Below, piece by piece: positions 55,524 to 64,000 of a DNA stretch of 64,000 nucleotides. The translations under genes were made by a program, and so were the position numbers. The notes beneath the pieces were generated by a model. It made no database searches, was not told the origin of the DNA, and saw only the letters and a list, made by a program, of their open reading frames with translations. Location of the stretch: positions 372,001 through 436,000 of the forward strand of contig NZ_JAGSOA010000001.1 in the NCBI RefSeq assembly GCF_019754935.1, read 5' to 3'. Positions within the stretch are counted from its first letter, which is position 1, and each line of letters opens with the position of its first letter. Origin of the DNA: Corynebacterium parakroppenstedtii. GTDB taxonomy: Bacteria > Actinomycetota > Actinomycetes > Mycobacteriales > Mycobacteriaceae.

Positions 55524-56522
55524 CTACTCCGCTTTGGTATCGCGCTCCATCAGGTTCATAATGCTCTCTTTCACGGTGGCGCCGTCAAAGCACACCGAGA
55601 CCACCGCATCCGCGATAGGAACGTCGACACTATGAGCCCGGGCCAACGACTGAATTGCCCGGCACGCGTTAACGCCCTCCGCGACTTGTCCGTGGCAAGC
55701 TTCTTGCGCTTCCTCGAGGCTCATTCCCTGACTGAGGTGCTCCCCGAATGTTCTGTTCCGCGACAGAGGTGAATTACAGGTTGCTACTAAGTCGCCGAGC
55801 CCGGCGAGCCCGGAAAATATTGCAGGGTTAGCGCCGAGAGCCGTCCCGAGACGCACTGTTTCAGCAAGCCCGCGCGTTATGATCGTCGCTGCGGTGTTAA
55901 AACCCAGGTTCTGGCCAGCCGCCATCCCCGCAGCTAGAGCAATCACATTCTTCGCGACTCCCCCGATCTCACAGCCAATAACATCCGTGTTGGTGTACGG
56001 CCGGAAATAGGCCGTCGTACACGCTTCCTGAACCCGTTTGGCGCTGTCATGATCGGTGCAGGCCACCACCGTCGCCGCCGGTTGCTCGTCCGCTACCTCC
56101 TTAGCCAGATTAGGCCCGGACAGCACTGCGATCTTCTCCGACGGCCGCCCAGACGCCTCCGCGATGACCTCACTCATTCGGCGGGCCGTGTCACGTTCAA
56201 GCCCCTTCGGCAGCGACACAATCAACGCGTCGTCGGGAAGCAATTCTTTCCAGTGGGTCAGACTGTCCCGAACCACATGGGACGGAACACCCAGCACAAC
56301 AGTGTCCGCATCCGTCAAGGCCACGCGAGGATCACTCGTCGCAGTCACAGCATCGGGGATAACGACGCCCGGGAGGTAGCGCTGGTTGCGCCGTGTCGAT
56401 TGGATCTCATCGGCCACCTCGTCGCGCCGGGCCCACAGTCTGACCGTGTTTCCAGCGTCGGCAAACACTTTCGCCATCGTGGTTCCCCACGATCCTGCCC
56501 CCATCACCGCTACTGCAACCAT
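55524..56522 (-). CDS. gpsA: NAD(P)-dependent glycerol-3-phosphate dehydrogenase
   Basis: Makes sn-glycerol 3-phosphate for phospholipids. The N-terminal Rossmann motif is VAVMGAGSWGTTMAKVFADAG. VLSGPNLAKEVADEQPAA, the catalytic lysine in IGCEIGGVAKNVIALAAG, and TIITRGLAE are diagnostic. 332 residues. GGAAGG precedes the ATG. It is co-transcribed with ddl, which is common in actinobacteria. Confidence 0.97.
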   Translation of the reverse strand: MVAVAVMGAGSWGTTMAKVFADAGNTVRLWARRDEVADEIQSTRRNQRYLPGVVIPDAVTATSDPRVALTDADTVVLGVPSHVVRDSLTHWKELLPDDALIVSLPKGLERDTARRMSEVIAEASGRPSEKIAVLSGPNLAKEVADEQPAATVVACTDHDSAKRVQEACTTAYFRPYTNTDVIGCEIGGVAKNVIALAAGMAAGQNLGFNTAATIITRGLAETVRLGTALGANPAIFSGLAGLGDLVATCNSPLSRNRTFGEHLSQGMSLEEAQEACHGQVAEGVNACRAIQSLARAHSVDVPIADAVVSVCFDGATVKESIMNLMERDTKAE

Positions 56523-56542
56523 TGCGGACCATCCTTCCCTTC

Positions 56543-56626
56543 GTCATGCGCACCCTTTGTCATGCGCACTATCGCGTGGGTGCCGCGCCCTTCCCCACCG
56601 TGTGCGGCCCTTCCCCACCGTGTGCG
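56543..56626. repeat. Tandem duplications in the gpsA / mutT1 spacer
   Basis: GCCCTTCCCCACCGTGTGCG occurs twice head to tail (56587-56606, 56607-56626), a perfect 20-bp duplication. Next to it GTCATGCGCAC occurs at 56543-56553 and 56559-56569 with a 16-base period. Both lie in the divergent spacer upstream of the Nudix gene. Confidence 0.85.
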
Positions 56627-56762
56627 TCGGCTCGTCTTTTGGATCCAGCCTAACCGCCCCTATTCGGGCTCGCGCGGATTAACCTCTCACCATTGTTTGA
56701 GTTCCTCGCTTATCGTTGACATAGATTCACTCCACAGAATCCCCGGGAGGATACACATCACT

Positions 56763-57872
56763 ATGTCGAAGAAACGTTCATCCCAGTCACACCAAGCCAC
56801 TCTTGCCGACGCTCCTCTGCCCGGATCACAGGAAAGTGGCAAAAACACGAAGCACCGGTCCGACGCGGAGGGTCGCGTGCAGGGTATCGCCCGTCACCCC
56901 GCCCGGGAACTGGACAAAATTACGCTGGCCGCCGGTGCGGTCGTGTGGCGACGTCGGCAGGGAGCGGATTCTTCTACACCGGCCGCTGATGAGTCGTCGC
57001 GTGATTCGTCGGCAAGTACTGTGACCGTGGATGACATCGAGGTCCTCCTGATTCACCGTCCACGGTACGACGATTGGTCGCTGGCGAAGGGGAAACTGGA
57101 TCCCGGTGAGACCCTCCCCATGACGGCTATTCGGGAGATCAAAGAGGAGACCGGTTACGACGTCACGTTGGGGAAACTTCTGGGCCGGGTGACGTATCCG
57201 GTGAAGAGTAGGACCAAGGTGGTGTATTACTGGACGGCCGAGAGCGTTGGTGGTTCCTTTGAGGACAATAACGAGGTTGACCAGCTGGTGTGGTTGCCGT
57301 TAGAGGAAGCGAAGAAGCGCACGACCTATAAGGTGGATGCGGAGATCCTTGAGAAGGCGGCCCGCGACATTGTCCTCTCCCCCACGTCCCGGATCATTCT
57401 TATCCGTCATGCTCATGCCCATCCGCGCGAGGGGTGGGGCGGTAATGATAATCTCCGGCCTCTTGACCGGAAAGGCCGCCGTCAGGCCGACATGTTGCCC
57501 CGCGAGTTGGCGGGGTTTGGAATCACCCGGTTGTATTCGGCAGATCCGATCCGCTGTCAGACCACGGCCGAGCCACTATCTCAGAGTTCGGGGCTGCACA
57601 TTACTATCGACGAGCTGTTCGGCGACAAGGGCTGGGCCGCGCACACGGCCGATGCGAAGCGTCGGATTTCGGACATCATTACGCATGGCGGAGTTTCCGC
57701 AATCGTCAGCCAAGGAGAAGCGATTCCGGAGATCATTGCCTGGTTGTCGTCACAAGGGAACGCGTCGATCGATGACATACCGTGTAAGAAAGGCAGCGCA
57801 TGGGTGCTGACGTTTGTCGACGGGAAGCTATCCGGCGCGGACTATCTCGCCAGCCCGCTGCCGATTAAATAG
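56763..57872 (+). CDS. mutT1: MutT1-type Nudix hydrolase fused to histidine phosphatase
   Basis: Sanitises oxidised and other nucleotides. A ~50-residue polar leader precedes the Nudix domain, with Nudix box GKLDPGETLPMTAIREIKEETGY (split as G110 to E116, R124 to Y132), all catalytic residues present. The C-terminal half is a histidine-phosphatase domain starting IILIRHAHAHP (Arg215, His216). This fusion is the mycobacterial MutT1 (Rv2985) layout. GGGAGG precedes the ATG at 56763. Length 369 fits. In mycobacteria hupB lies between it and leuD; here leuD follows directly. Confidence 0.9.
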   Translation: MSKKRSSQSHQATLADAPLPGSQESGKNTKHRSDAEGRVQGIARHPARELDKITLAAGAVVWRRRQGADSSTPAADESSRDSSASTVTVDDIEVLLIHRPRYDDWSLAKGKLDPGETLPMTAIREIKEETGYDVTLGKLLGRVTYPVKSRTKVVYYWTAESVGGSFEDNNEVDQLVWLPLEEAKKRTTYKVDAEILEKAARDIVLSPTSRIILIRHAHAHPREGWGGNDNLRPLDRKGRRQADMLPRELAGFGITRLYSADPIRCQTTAEPLSQSSGLHITIDELFGDKGWAAHTADAKRRISDIITHGGVSAIVSQGEAIPEIIAWLSSQGNASIDDIPCKKGSAWVLTFVDGKLSGADYLASPLPIK

Positions 57873-57878
57873 CGGCGA

Positions 57879-57909
57879 CGGACGCTGGTTGCCGGCCCCC
57901 GGACGCTGG
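57879..57909. repeat. Direct repeat in the mutT1/leuD gap
   Basis: CGGACGCTGG occurs at 57879-57888 and 57900-57909, a 21-base period, in the 41-base convergent gap. No terminator stem with a T run is visible. Confidence 0.6.
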
Positions 57910-57913
57910 GCAC

Positions 57914-58501
57914 TTAAATCGTCGTCGGCATAAACGGCGAGCGCGACTTTTCGTATTGCGTGATGGCGTCTTCATTGCGCAGCGTCAGCGCAATGTCGTC
58001 GAGGCCCTCCATCAACCGCCACCGCGTGTGGTCATCGATATCGAACCCAAACACCGCATCGCCGACCGTGACTGTGCGTTCTTCGAGGTCGACGGTCATG
58101 GTACGGCCCGGTTGTTCATCCAGAAGTTTCCAGATCAACTCGATATCTTCTTCAGTCATTTGCGCGGCAACAAGCCCGTTCTTGCCTGCGTTGCCGCGGA
58201 AAATATCGGCAAACCGCGCAGATATAACGACGCGGAATCCATAGTCCATCAGGGCCCAGGCCGCGTGTTCGCGGGAGGATCCGGTACCGAAATCTGGCCC
58301 GGCAACAAGAATCGACCCGTTCTTGTACGTGTCCTGGTTGAGGACGAAATCGGGATCTTCCCGCCATCGCGCGAATAATCCATCCTCGAATCCGGTCCGC
58401 GTGACCCGCTTCAGGTACACGGCGGGAATTATCTGATCTGTATCGACGTTGGAGCGCCGGAGTGGAACTCCCACCCCAGTGTGGCTAATGAATTGCTCCA
58501 T
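57914..58501 (-). CDS. leuD: 3-isopropylmalate dehydratase small subunit
   Basis: Swivel-domain subunit of isopropylmalate isomerase in leucine synthesis. [27 protein letters not shown] opens the protein (shown as blocks EQFISHTGV and [12 protein letters not shown]), with [18 protein letters not shown] the substrate-binding loop. 195 residues. Downstream of leuC by 98 bases in the same direction. Transcription is likely from the leuC promoter under the divergent IclR regulator. Confidence 0.97.
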   Translation of the reverse strand: MEQFISHTGVGVPLRRSNVDTDQIIPAVYLKRVTRTGFEDGLFARWREDPDFVLNQDTYKNGSILVAGPDFGTGSSREHAAWALMDYGFRVVISARFADIFRGNAGKNGLVAAQMTEEDIELIWKLLDEQPGRTMTVDLEERTVTVGDAVFGFDIDDHTRWRLMEGLDDIALTLRNEDAITQYEKSRSPFMPTTI

Positions 58502-58541
58502 AACCGACCCTTTCTGTGTGGCGTTGTTCGTGGTGTGTGCG

Positions 58542-58569
58542 TTTTCCTATGCGCGTTTTTCTATGCGCG
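58542..58569. repeat. 14-bp tandem repeat in the leuC-leuD spacer
   Basis: TTTTCCTATGCGCG (58542-58555) and TTTTTCTATGCGCG (58556-58569), one mismatch. Confidence 0.7.
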
Positions 58570-58599
58570 CGTGCGCGGCGTTCTTTCAGCTACTCCGCT

Positions 58600-60171
58600 C
58601 TATGCACTCGTTGCAGTGCTCTGCGGTGACGCCGTCTCACTGTGTGCGCTACCTACTGGACTGAGATCTGCTGGCGACGCAAAACGACCTTGGACAGCAG
58701 TAGCTGCGGCTACATAGGGGCTCACGAGGTGCGTCCGTCCACCCCGCCCTTGGCGGCCTTCAAAGTTACGGTTCGACGTCGACGCACAACGCTGACCTGG
58801 CGAAAGCTGGTCAGGGTTCATCCCCAGGCACATCGAGCACCCGGGCAGACGCCACTCGGCACCGGCTTCGGTGAAAATGGCGTCCAGGCCTTCTTCCTCA
58901 GCTTGCTGCTTCACGCGCGCGGATCCCGGCACCACCAGCATGCGGACCCCGTCGGCAACTCTCCGACCCTTCACGACGGACGCTGCCGCGCGCATGTCTT
59001 CAATGCGGCCGTTCGTACACGATCCAACGAAAACGACGTCAATGGGAACGTCGCGCATGGAAATCCCAGGGGTGAGATCCATGTACTTCAGGGCTTTCTC
59101 ACACGCCGACGCTTCTTCTGCGTCGGTAAAATCTTCGGGCCCCGGAACGGGTTCCCCGAGTGCAATGCCCTGGCCGGGGTTTGTTCCCCACGTAACGAAC
59201 GGCGTGATGTCGCTGGCATCGAGGTTAACGACGGTGTCGAATTCAGCGTCGTCGTCGGTCCTCAGCGATTTCCAATATTCGACGGCACCGTCCCAATCCT
59301 TCGGAGCGTGCGGGCGGCCCTTGATGTAGTTGAACGTCGTCTCGTCGGGGGCAATCATTCCGGCCCTCGCGCCCGCTTCAATCGACATATTGCACACCGT
59401 CATCCGGGCTTCCATCGACAATTGGCGGATCGCTTCGCCGCGGTACTCAATGATGTGTCCTTGACCGCCGCCGGTTCCGATCTTCGCAATAACAGCCAAG
59501 ATGATGTCCTTGCCCGTCGTTCCTTCAGGGAGGGTCCCGTCGACATTAACCGCCATTGTTTTGAATGGCTTGAGGGGCAGCGTCTGCGTCGCCATCACAT
59601 GCTCTACTTCGGAGGTTCCGATTCCAAACGCGATAGCGCCGAAAGCTCCGTGGGTTGCGGTGTGGGAATCCCCGCACACCACCGTCATCCCCGGTTGAGT
59701 CAGCCCCAATTGTGGCCCGACGACGTGAACAATGCCTTGTTCGCGGTTCCCCATTGGGAAGAGCTTGACGCCGAATTCTTCGGCGTTTTTCCGTAGCGTC
59801 GAGACCTGTGTGCGCGACGTGATGTCTTTAATCTCTGCTACGTCGCCGGTCTTGACCCCAATGGTGGGGACATTGTGATCCTCGGTGGCGATGGTGAGGT
59901 CAGGCCGGCGAACCGGTCGGCCCGCCATGCGGAGGCCGTCGAACGCCTGGGGCGAGGTCACTTCGTGGACCAGGTGCAGGTCAATGTAGATGAGGTCAGG
60001 GTCCCCATTATCCCCGCGTGAGACAATATGGTTTTCCCATACTTTCTCCGCCATCGTGCGCGGGCGGTCCTTGTGGTCGTCCTCAGCAGAGTCCGAGAGC
60101 GTCGTCGATGGTGTGCGAGTGGTAGAGGCTCCGGTGGTTGCGGAGGTTTTGTCTGCGGTGGAGTTCGTCAT
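58600..60171 (-). CDS. leuC: 3-isopropylmalate dehydratase large subunit
   Basis: Iron-sulphur aconitase-family subunit. Cluster cysteines are in [12 protein letters not shown] and [25 protein letters not shown] and [13 protein letters not shown] are also present. The protein has a ~38-residue Thr/Ser-rich leader before MAEKVWENH and a 25-residue Ser/Ala tail, so 523 residues against about 475 in most bacteria. The ATG at 60171 has GGAAGGATTGGAG ahead, so I keep it despite the leader. Divergent from ltbR. Confidence 0.96.
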   Translation of the reverse strand: MTNSTADKTSATTGASTTRTPSTTLSDSAEDDHKDRPRTMAEKVWENHIVSRGDNGDPDLIYIDLHLVHEVTSPQAFDGLRMAGRPVRRPDLTIATEDHNVPTIGVKTGDVAEIKDITSRTQVSTLRKNAEEFGVKLFPMGNREQGIVHVVGPQLGLTQPGMTVVCGDSHTATHGAFGAIAFGIGTSEVEHVMATQTLPLKPFKTMAVNVDGTLPEGTTGKDIILAVIAKIGTGGGQGHIIEYRGEAIRQLSMEARMTVCNMSIEAGARAGMIAPDETTFNYIKGRPHAPKDWDGAVEYWKSLRTDDDAEFDTVVNLDASDITPFVTWGTNPGQGIALGEPVPGPEDFTDAEEASACEKALKYMDLTPGISMRDVPIDVVFVGSCTNGRIEDMRAAASVVKGRRVADGVRMLVVPGSARVKQQAEEEGLDAIFTEAGAEWRLPGCSMCLGMNPDQLSPGQRCASTSNRNFEGRQGRGGRTHLVSPYVAAATAVQGRFASPADLSPVGSAHSETASPQSTATSA

Positions 60172-60232
60172 TCTCCAATCCTTCCGTCGTGTCGGCTGCC
60201 GTTCCGACGTCCGAGCGTCTCACTATGCAAAA

Positions 60233-60243
60233 TGATAGTATCA
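60233..60243. promoter_or_regulatory. Candidate LtbR operator and promoter in the leuC / ltbR gap
   Basis: TGATAGTATCA is an inverted repeat (arms TGATA/TATCA) in a 76-base divergent gap. TAGTAT within it (60237-60242) is a candidate -10 for the regulator gene, five bases before its ATG. The regulator could so repress itself and leuCD. That the IclR-family LtbR represses leuCD is known in C. glutamicum; this exact site is my inference. Confidence 0.5.
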
Positions 60244-60247
60244 AAAT

Positions 60248-61000
60248 ATGGGAAAATTAAGCGACTTTGACAACGAACTCGACGACAATCACGCGACCTT
60301 CAACCCCGATAGTGGGATCAAAGTTCTTGATCGATCTTTACTCATCCTGCGCACAGCGACCACCCGCCCCATGAACCTGAGCGAAATATGCTCCGCAACC
60401 GGGCTGCCACGCGCAACGGCACACCGATTACTTACCGCGCTCCATGTTCACCGATTGCTCGAACGCGATAAAGATGGCCGCTGGAGTGCAGGCCCAGGGC
60501 TCTCCGAACTATCCCCCGCCAGCTCGGACCGAATTATCCAGGCCGGAATGACGGTCATGCGCAGCCTCATGGAAAAAACCAACGAATCCGTCCAGATTTA
60601 CCGCCTCACGGGCAATGTCCGCACATGCATCGCGTCCATCGAACCGGCGAGCGGACTACAGAATACGGTCCCCGTCGGCGCACGCATGTCGCTGCTTCGC
60701 GGCTCAGCTGCTCGAGTGTTAATGGCCTGGGCACCGGAGGAAATGATTCAATCCATTATTCCCGACGCCGCCTTCACGGAGGAGGATCTTGCGGAGACAC
60801 GCGCGACGGGCGTCGCTGAATCAATCGGTGAACGTGACCCGAGTTTAGCCAGCGTCTCGACGCCGATCCGCGCGAGTCAAGGCGTCGTTGCAGCCTTGTC
60901 TATTTCAGGCCCTGTGGAACGCTTACGACCCTCGCCACAACAACTGTATGGAAATCTTATCCGCGAGGCGGCCGAAAGGATTAACCAGTCATTGCAGTGA
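60248..61000 (+). CDS. ltbR: IclR-family transcriptional regulator, probable LtbR
   Basis: A 250-residue IclR protein. The N-terminal winged helix is ILRTATTRPMNLSEICSATGLPRATAHRLL (shown in parts NLSEICSAT and GLPRATAHRLL), and the C-terminal effector domain contains SIEPASGLQNTVPVGA and RASQGVVAALSISGP. Divergent orientation beside leuCD is that of LtbR of C. glutamicum, which represses leuB and leuCD. No Shine-Dalgarno precedes the ATG, so it is probably leaderless. Ends 15 bases from the Nramp gene. Confidence 0.88.
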   Translation: MGKLSDFDNELDDNHATFNPDSGIKVLDRSLLILRTATTRPMNLSEICSATGLPRATAHRLLTALHVHRLLERDKDGRWSAGPGLSELSPASSDRIIQAGMTVMRSLMEKTNESVQIYRLTGNVRTCIASIEPASGLQNTVPVGARMSLLRGSAARVLMAWAPEEMIQSIIPDAAFTEEDLAETRATGVAESIGERDPSLASVSTPIRASQGVVAALSISGPVERLRPSPQQLYGNLIREAAERINQSLQ

Positions 61001-61015
61001 AATTTCTCAAGTTAG

Positions 61016-62320
61016 TCAGGCTTGACCGCGAAGAGTCATCACAATAAGTACGATATTCAGCCCGATAATGAGCGCTGAGATGACAACACCTATCCATTTC
61101 AGCGCTTTATCCCGGTACTGCCCCATGACTTTCCCGCCCGTCACCATTTGCAACGGGATGAGAGCAAACGGAATACCAAAACTCAAGACGACTTGTGAAA
61201 TAACAAGTGCATAGGTGGCATCTATATTCAGCCCAATAATGAGGAGCGCCGGAATGAGCGTAATTGCGCGCCGTATCCACAGCTTCACTTGGAAATGAAG
61301 CATTCCCTTCATCACTTCGGAGCCGGCATATGCCCCGACCGACGTCGAGGCGAGTCCGGAAAATAGCAGCCCGATGGCGAAGATGACGCCTATTGCGGGC
61401 CCTAATGCGCTGCTCAGAGCAGCATGGGCACCTTCGATGGTGTCGGTCCCGTGTCGGCCACTTAAGGCGGATGCGGCCAGCAAGAGGAGCCCGATATTCA
61501 CGAGCCCCGCGATTCCGAGCGCGATAATAATGTCGATACGGGTCGCTTTTAATAAACGACGAATAACGTGGGGATCTTCATGGCCCGCACCATGCCGATG
61601 GATAACTAATGACGAATGTAAGTAAATAACGTGGGGCATCACCGTTGCCCCCAGCATCGAGGCAGCGAGTATCACGCTATTGCTTCCTTCAAAGCGGGGA
61701 ACTAATCCCCCCGCGATTCCTCGAAGATTGGGTGGAGCAAGAAACAAACCTGCAAGGAAACCAAAGGTGATAATGACCAGCATTACTATGATGACCCGCT
61801 CGAATACCTTTTGAGCGGTTCCCTGCGTTAACAGCAGAGCCATCGAGACTGCCCCGACAATGATCCCGCCCGTCAGCGGGGATACCCCGAACAATAGATG
61901 CAGGGCGACGGCACCACCGATGATCTCTGCGAGGTCAGTAGCCGCCGCCACAATTTCCGCTTGTAGCCAATATGCGATTCGCCACGGTCGGGAAAGCCGT
62001 TGGCCTAGCAGCTGGGGAAGGCTCTTCCCGGTGACGATTCCGAGCTTGGCGGCCTGATACTGGATGATCATGGCCATCAGGTTCGCGGCCGCGAGCACCC
62101 ACACCAGTAGATATCCGTAGGTCGCCCCCGAGGAGATATTCGCTGCAACGTTACCAGGGTCCACGTAGGCAATAGCAGCGATGAAGGCTGGGCCCAGCAG
62201 GCCGATAAGCCGCTTCGATGAAGGAGATGCCGGTGGCTGTGACACGGGGTCGGACGAACCTGAGGCTGGTTTTCCGGATGGTCGCCGTCCGCTGTGAGAA
62301 TCGAGTGATTTCGTCGGCAC
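61016..62320 (-). CDS. Nramp-family divalent metal (Mn2+/Fe2+) transporter
   Basis: Proton-coupled metal importer of 434 residues with about eleven helices. Metal-site motifs are AYVDPGNVAANI (Asp54, Asn57) and GATVMPHVIYLH. The first ~38 residues are Ser/Pro/Gly-rich and cytoplasmic. The GTG start at 62320 has GAGCAGG upstream. It converges with ltbR. The 113-base spacer to the lipid kinase gene holds no visible MntR or Fur box. Confidence 0.93.
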   Translation of the reverse strand: MPTKSLDSHSGRRPSGKPASGSSDPVSQPPASPSSKRLIGLLGPAFIAAIAYVDPGNVAANISSGATYGYLLVWVLAAANLMAMIIQYQAAKLGIVTGKSLPQLLGQRLSRPWRIAYWLQAEIVAAATDLAEIIGGAVALHLLFGVSPLTGGIIVGAVSMALLLTQGTAQKVFERVIIVMLVIITFGFLAGLFLAPPNLRGIAGGLVPRFEGSNSVILAASMLGATVMPHVIYLHSSLVIHRHGAGHEDPHVIRRLLKATRIDIIIALGIAGLVNIGLLLLAASALSGRHGTDTIEGAHAALSSALGPAIGVIFAIGLLFSGLASTSVGAYAGSEVMKGMLHFQVKLWIRRAITLIPALLIIGLNIDATYALVISQVVLSFGIPFALIPLQMVTGGKVMGQYRDKALKWIGVVISALIIGLNIVLIVMTLRGQA

Positions 62321-62433
62321 AGCCTGCTCTGAATCTGACGTAACCTACTCCTTCCGTGAGAGTTTCAGCTTATCGGTTCGGCAGTGCGCCGTCGTAATGT
62401 CACACTCTCTCGCGTGGCCTCACGTGCGTGATC

Positions 62434-63300
62434 TCACGCGGCACATGCCAATGTGTGGGGAACAACAGAGATGGTGATCTCGTCGTACTTAGACAGGCGC
62501 ATGACCTCGCCATCCAGTTGGACGTGGGAGTCTTTTTCCAAGATGAAATGCCACCGTTTTTCTCGGTCGGTGTTGTGGAGACCCAATGTGCTTGCGCGGA
62601 ACAGGTAGCCGACAAGCATGGCGAGTGTCAGGCTTTTGTGCTTAACGACATCGAATTTCCCGTTTGTTAGCGAAGTGTGGTCACTAATTTTGATAACTTT
62701 GCTCATCCTGGGGACATTGGCAAACACCAAATTATCGAATTTTTCCTGGTGGCCTTCGTGAATGATTTTCACAGGCTTCACTGAGAAGAGGTTCCTGAGG
62801 ACAATCCAACCCTGATTCCACTTGGTCAAATGCGCCTCAGTGAGTTTTTCTCCGATATGAGGAGTCAGACCGAACCCGATATAGGAATGCGCATAACGCT
62901 CAAGATTATCTTTTCCAGTACTAACCAATTTAAGGACATCGATATCCGTATAATCACTGGTAATAATGCGATGCGCTAATGTCTTACCATTACTCAGCGC
63001 GTGATAATGATCGTTTGCATTACCGCTCGGCAAGATAGCAGTGCGAATGTGGTCGTGGGGATAACGCATAACGCCATTGACTACTTCGTTATACGTTCCG
63101 TCACCGCTGGAGCAAGCGATAACATGAATGTTCTCGGATTCTTTGGTGATCTGAGCGGCTAACTTCTCGGCATGACCCGGATATTTCGTGGCTACGACAG
63201 TGACCTCAAAGAGTCCCTCCAGCTGATCAGCCAACCGTCGTGCGCGTGTTTCGCTGTCACCTGTCGAGTGGGGATTAAAGAGGATTGTTACTGGTGTCAT
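62434..63300 (-). CDS. Diacylglycerol-kinase-family lipid kinase
   Basis: A 288-residue protein of the DagK/YegS fold. The nucleotide-binding motif reads SSGDGTYNEVVNGVM (residues ~64-78), a variant of the usual GGDGT. PSGNANDHYHAL corresponds to the GTxND loop. The C-terminal beta-sandwich contains VFANVPRMSKVIKISDHTSL. It could phosphorylate diacylglycerol or another membrane lipid; the exact substrate is open. The stop codon lies inside the palindrome at 62426-62439. Confidence 0.87.
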   Translation of the reverse strand: MTPVTILFNPHSTGDSETRARRLADQLEGLFEVTVVATKYPGHAEKLAAQITKESENIHVIACSSGDGTYNEVVNGVMRYPHDHIRTAILPSGNANDHYHALSNGKTLAHRIITSDYTDIDVLKLVSTGKDNLERYAHSYIGFGLTPHIGEKLTEAHLTKWNQGWIVLRNLFSVKPVKIIHEGHQEKFDNLVFANVPRMSKVIKISDHTSLTNGKFDVVKHKSLTLAMLVGYLFRASTLGLHNTDREKRWHFILEKDSHVQLDGEVMRLSKYDEITISVVPHTLACAA

Positions 63301-63456
63301 ATCTTTTCTGTCGTCGTCGTTTGGAGATTATTTCGGTCATTCATCCTGCCGGCGTGAGGCTTCACCAATAGTAGATCCTCCCAAAGAGTGGGCGAGAACA
63401 ACAACCCATAGGTAGGCTTAACAGAACTGTTGCCCCATGATCGAATAGGACTTTTC

Positions 63457-64000
63457 ATGAGACAGAGTATGGCTGTCGCCATGGCATTTGTAGGCCTCCT
63501 GGTTGGTGCCGGTTTCGCCACTGGTAAAGAAATGCTCCAGTACTTCATCGCCTTCGGGTCAATTGGCCTGGTAGGAGTGGTGATCACTGGAACACTCATG
63601 GCTATTTTCGGGTGGGTTGTTCTGCAGGTCGGAAGTTATTTCCTTGCCGACGAACACGGGCATGTTTTTAAAAACATTGCACACCCACGAGTATCACGAA
63701 TTTTGGACCTCTGTGTCTCCGCAACCATGGTGACCATGGGCATGATGATGCTGGCTGGAGCAGGCTCCAGCGTGAAGCAAACCTTCGGTTTACCCACATG
63801 GCTGGGTTCTGCTGGGTTAGCGATCATCGTGTATTTCGTCTGTTTCCTTGACGCCGAAAAGGTATCCAACATCATCGGTATTGTGACCCCACTAATGATC
63901 GTTGCCGTCATCATTCTTTTCATATGGTCACTCGTTCACGTTCCTGACGACTTTTCCTTTAGCGCAGCGAGCGAACTCGGTAAAAAAGAAGCCGCACCTG
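63457..64000 (+). CDS. YkvI-family membrane protein, 5' part only
   Basis: The reading frame has no stop before the right edge, giving 181 codons. The N-terminus MRQSMAVAMAFVGLLVGAGF with ATGKEMLQYF is characteristic of the YkvI/APC-fold family of unassigned transporters. Four or five transmembrane segments are visible. AGGA lies six bases before the ATG. Divergent from the lipid kinase gene. Substrate unknown. Confidence 0.82.
   Translation, partial: MRQSMAVAMAFVGLLVGAGFATGKEMLQYFIAFGSIGLVGVVITGTLMAIFGWVVLQVGSYFLADEHGHVFKNIAHPRVSRILDLCVSATMVTMGMMMLAGAGSSVKQTFGLPTWLGSAGLAIIVYFVCFLDAEKVSNIIGIVTPLMIVAVIILFIWSLVHVPDDFSFSAASELGKKEAAP

Overview
The window is a chromosomal stretch from an actinobacterium, almost certainly a Corynebacterium. 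The signs are moderately high GC and the neighbourhoods: amtB-glnK-glnD between ftsY and ffh, an IclR regulator divergent from leuCD, a SepIVA-type coiled-coil gene beside DUF177/rnc, DUF2469 beside rnhB, and DUF3515 beside thiL and ddl. I could not fix the species. There is no prophage, insertion sequence, CRISPR array, rRNA or tRNA that I can recognise. Most genes are housekeeping genes on the minus strand.

Layout: 1-5.6 kb holds rlmN (5' part), a LapA-type membrane protein, cdsA, frr, pyrH, tsf and rpsB. 5.6-6.3 kb is a 740-base divergent spacer with a probable rpsB promoter, leader hairpins and three DnaA-box-like 9-mers. 6.3-11.5 kb has a degenerate LytM/M23 protein, xerC, dprA, a YifB/ComM ATPase and yraN. 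11.8-15.1 kb has DUF2469, rnhB, lepB and a secreted lipase. 15.7-23.2 kb is rplS, tex, trmD, rimM, khpA, rpsP and ffh. 23.4-33.8 kb has an acyltransferase-3/SGNH protein, glnD-glnK-amtB, a secreted SGNH esterase and ftsY. 33.8-41.5 kb has an unrecognised 1,218-residue protein, smc and an acylphosphatase. 41.6-53 kb has an AGCS symporter, rnc, DUF177, sepIVA, coaD, rsmD, a biotinyl-domain protein, recG, a DAK2/FakA-like protein, ung and thiL. 53-64 kb has a duplicated DUF3515 protein, ddl, gpsA, a MutT1-type Nudix/phosphatase, leuDC, ltbR, an Nramp transporter, a DAGK-type lipid kinase and the start of a YkvI-family membrane protein.

The genes cover translation (rpsB, tsf, frr, rplS, rpsP, trmD, rimM, rlmN), SRP targeting and export (ffh, ftsY, lepB), chromosome maintenance (smc, xerC, dprA, recG, ung, rnhB, mutT1), nitrogen control (amtB, glnK, glnD), leucine synthesis (leuCD under a likely LtbR), phospholipid and peptidoglycan precursors (cdsA, gpsA, ddl), and division (sepIVA).

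The points most worth a second look are the large unrecognised protein between smc and ftsY, the DnaA-box cluster upstream of rpsB, the internal duplication in the DUF3515 protein, an insertion in TrmD, and a recurring pattern of short tandem duplications in spacers and at stop codons (9, 10, 13, 14, 17 and 20 bp units). I see no convincing multi-gene defence or biosynthetic system.
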